Assembly: GCA_000697335.1 (NCBI GenBank)
Contig: JNEM01008573.1
Coordinates: 1-12,523, forward strand
Length of the DNA stretch: 12,523 nt
Reading direction: 5' to 3'
From: Conidiobolus incongruus B7586
Taxonomy: Eukaryota; Entomophthoromycota; Entomophthoromycetes; Entomophthorales; Conidiobolaceae
Part shown: in pieces, positions 10,612 through 12,523 of the stretch
How positions within the stretch are numbered: the stretch's first letter is position 1
How the letters are laid out: each line of letters starts with the position of its first letter
Program-made: the position numbers and the translations under genes
The notes under the pieces: model-generated
Told to the model about the DNA's origin: nothing
Databases searched by the model: none
What the model saw: the letters and a program-made list of their open reading frames with translations, nothing else

Positions 10612-10650
10612 CTAATTGTCAGAAAATAAATGAGGTAGGTTAGGATTCAT
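10612..10650 (-). other. Upstream ORF of 12 codons in the NHP6 leader, present only if the leader intron is retained
   Basis: ATG at 10650 opens M-N-P-N-L-P-H-L-F-S-D-N and ends at TAG (10612-10614), 14 nt before the main ATG. That TAG contains the AG of the proposed acceptor, so splicing removes the whole frame. If the leader is unspliced, this frame and two others upstream would be expected to reduce translation. Whether it is ever translated is unknown. Confidence 0.25.
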
Positions 10651-10797
10651 TCTAAGGATGTAGCAAAGAGCAGCAACATAGCAAAAAAAAAATTCACAAA
10701 AGTGAAGTATATTGAACATATGTGAACGATGAAACAGGTGACGAAGGCAAGTTCGAATCCAATTAGATTTCGTGCCAAATTAATCAATTGTACTTAC
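10612..10797 (-). other. Probable 186-bp intron in the 5' UTR of the NHP6-type gene
   Basis: The donor GAG|GTAAGTAC matches the U1 consensus perfectly. The proposed acceptor is ttttctgacaattag|AAACTT, with a CTGAC branch motif about 9 nt before the AG, 14 nt from the ATG. The interval holds three ATGs (10719, 10679, 10650), each opening a short frame, whereas the segment from acceptor to start codon holds none. Splicing would therefore clear the leader of upstream ATGs. It is longer than the coding introns, and another acceptor such as ...ccttag at about 10652 is possible. Confidence 0.5.
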
Positions 10798-10935
10798 CTC
10801 TTAATAACACTATAAAAATTACAGTATAAAAAATACGTGTAAAAAATATATGAGGAAACAGTATAATAAATCTCAATAGTAAATTCCACACTATAATTTA
10901 ATACTCATTCATACCATAAACATTAATCTCATTCT

Positions 10936-11107
10936 ATTGGCTTGAATCATAATCCCATTAATTCAACTTCATAATTATTCATTTCTATTTCAAATTGAAA
11001 TTTTTAGACTATTGAAAGATAAATGACGCGAATCTAAGTTTTTTTTGATTGGTTAAATTTGTTTATTTAATAATCATTAATATTCTAACTCTAAACTCAA
11101 CCAATCA
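10936..11107 (-). promoter_or_regulatory. CCAAT boxes upstream of the NHP6-type gene
   Basis: Three CCAAT cores lie upstream of the leader: minus-strand CCAATAG (CCAAT at 10936-10940), minus-strand CCAATCA (11046-11052) and plus-strand CCAATCA (11101-11107). The last two form an inverted pair. They are consistent with HAP/CBC (NF-Y) sites in the promoter, as at the RhoGAP gene. The transcription start is not visible; it is expected between about 10800 and 10900 if the leader intron is real. Confidence 0.35.
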
Positions 11108-11231
11108 ATTTATAATTATTTTTTTTCCAATTCAATTTTAATTCTATCATAACAACTCATTCTATTATAATAATAAACGAGTTAAAATAATTTATTTATC
11201 TAATATTTTTGATTCAATTTAAATATCTTTT

Positions 11232-11261
11232 TAATATAATATAATATAATATAATATAATA
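11232..11261. repeat. (TAATA)6 pentanucleotide repeat
   Basis: Six perfect TAATA units in the spacer upstream of the NHP6-type gene. Replication slippage is the likely origin. Confidence 0.95.
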
Positions 11262-12350
11262 TTACATGATTGTTTATTTATTATTAAAAATTTTGATTTT
11301 AATTAAATTGTAAAAATTAAATAATAAATATAATTTTCTTTTTTTAAAAAATCAATTTAATAATATTATAAATTAATATATATAAATCATAAGATTATAG
11401 TAATTGTTATAGTTAATATTTATCATCTAAATATTTATACCCAATAAAAATATTATGAATTCTTTCATTTCAATATATAATTTAAAATAAATCCTTTCAT
11501 AAAATGCTGAATATATTGTGAGATCCCAAAGTGCTGAAGTTGGCACCATTTTTAACCACAGATTTCTATTCTATAAGGAGGCTTTACCTTAATTGAGCAT
11601 TATTTGCGACACGTGTTGTAATATTGATCAGATTTAATGACTAAATCTAATTACTTATACCAAACACCACTTTGGCCAATAAACCCTCAAATACACTTAC
11701 CTGCTATTAAGTAACAATAATAGCCATTGCCCCTCACATCACACCATCCATAATACCCAAGTAGAGAACTACAGTATGATAACGAATATCAATTATTTAT
11801 CAACAACACTTAATTTTATTATAAAATTTAATCAAACATCAATATATATATAACATCTGGTTTTATGTAATTTATTTTTATTTTTAATAATCTCAGACAC
11901 GGCAATAATATTCATAAAATATTTTTTAATCTCATTTATCAATCTATAATTTGTCATTTAATATTAAAATTGAATCTTTATTATATTATTAATATATATT
12001 AATTCCTTTTAATATTAATTTTTAAAATATATTAATAATAAATTTATAAAATAATAATATCAATCTAATTATCATTAAACCTTTATTTATTTGAGTTTAA
12101 TAAAAAAATATATTAATAATTAATAATTATAAAAACTCGATTATTTAATTAAATTTTAATTAGAATTTTTTAAAATTAAATATATTTAATATTTTTTTTA
12201 TCATTCTTAATTTAAAAATTATATTTTATTATTTCAACATATTCTTAATATTATTACTATTATTGTTTTAAATTTACTATATAAAATCTTATTTAATAAA
12301 TATTTATATTAAGATAATTATTGATATAATTTATATTAACTTATAAAAAT

Positions 12351-12441
12351 AAGTTATAAAATTAAAAATTACTTATTTATTTTTTTTATAACTTTAATAA
12401 TCCTTAATTATATTAAATTAAACTAAGTTATAAAATTAAAA
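12351..12441. repeat. Small cluster of direct and inverted AAGTTATAAAA repeats
   Basis: A 17-bp direct repeat, AAGTTATAAAATTAAAA, occurs at 12351-12367 and 12425-12441, and its first ten bases recur at about 12509. The first copy also pairs with TTTTATAACTT at 12384-12394 (11-bp arms, 22-bp spacer). This could be a fragment of a short interspersed repeat, but no element boundaries are visible before the window ends. Confidence 0.5.
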
Positions 12442-12523
12442 TATATTGTTTAATTATATTTAATTTATTATTATCAAATATTGTAAAATTTAAATTTTAA
12501 CTAAAGTAAGTTATAAATATATT

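Larger units (their letters stand above)
11108..12523. other. AT-rich spacer at the right end with an unexplained GC-richer island
   Basis: The flanks are extremely AT-rich; one sampled line near 12001 holds only two G/C in 60 bases. The island at about 11510-11780 differs sharply from this and contains ACACGTGT, an isolated strong splice-donor-like string and short open frames, but nothing identifiable. It could be a distal promoter, the first exon of a gene, or a remnant. Confidence 0.55.

Noticed and set aside
10747-10780. tRNA T-arm-like string AGTTCGAATCC
   Set aside because: The bases flanking the putative T-loop do not pair beyond one position, and no A box, anticodon arm or acceptor stem lies at the right distance on either strand.
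11691-11760. U1 snRNA gene suggested by ACTTACCTG (a related ACTTACCT lies at 10792)
   Set aside because: No U1-70K-type loop (AUCACGAAG-like), long stem-loop I or clear Sm site follows either copy. The strings are equally explained as splice donors on the minus strand.

Overview
The window looks like a gene-poor stretch of nuclear DNA from a very AT-rich fungus. The fungal call rests on three things. One gene is a RhoGAP with the diagnostic block of the fungal SAC7/BAG7 family. The other is a 95-residue single-HMG-box protein of the NHP6 type. All four coding introns are 51-55 bp with GT...AG ends and, in most, a TTAAC- or CTAAC-like branch site close to the acceptor. The exact lineage cannot be fixed from sequence alone. 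Low gene density and near-pure A/T spacers would suit several early-diverging fungal groups, but that is inference. Two sampled lines of RhoGAP coding sequence are about 38-45% G+C, while sampled spacer lines are about 3-13%, so the genes stand out as compositional islands.

Layout: 1 to about 3430 is AT-rich spacer with microsatellites and no recognisable gene. From about 3440 to 5200, on the minus strand, lies the RhoGAP gene: poly(A) signals, a 3' UTR with a G-rich tract and a palindrome, two coding exons (3621-4648 and 4700-4799), a TATAAATA box and two CCAATCA motifs. From about 5200 to 10010 is a 4.8 kb spacer with two small GC-richer patches (about 5770-5880 and 7200-7360) that I could not identify. 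From about 10020 to 11110, also on the minus strand, lies the NHP6-type gene: four coding exons between 10152 and 10597, a likely 186-bp intron in the 5' UTR, and a CCAAT-containing upstream region. From 11110 to the end is AT-rich spacer with a pentanucleotide repeat, an unexplained GC-richer island at about 11510-11780, and small direct and inverted repeats.

The two genes are independent. One encodes a regulator of Rho GTPases, which in this family controls cell-wall integrity signalling and actin. The other encodes an abundant DNA-bending chromatin protein. They point the same way but lie more than 5 kb apart, and the only link seen is that both upstream regions carry CCAATCA motifs. I found no mobile element with recognisable parts, no tRNA, rRNA or CRISPR array, and no convincing undescribed system. 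The findings below are modest and graded accordingly.
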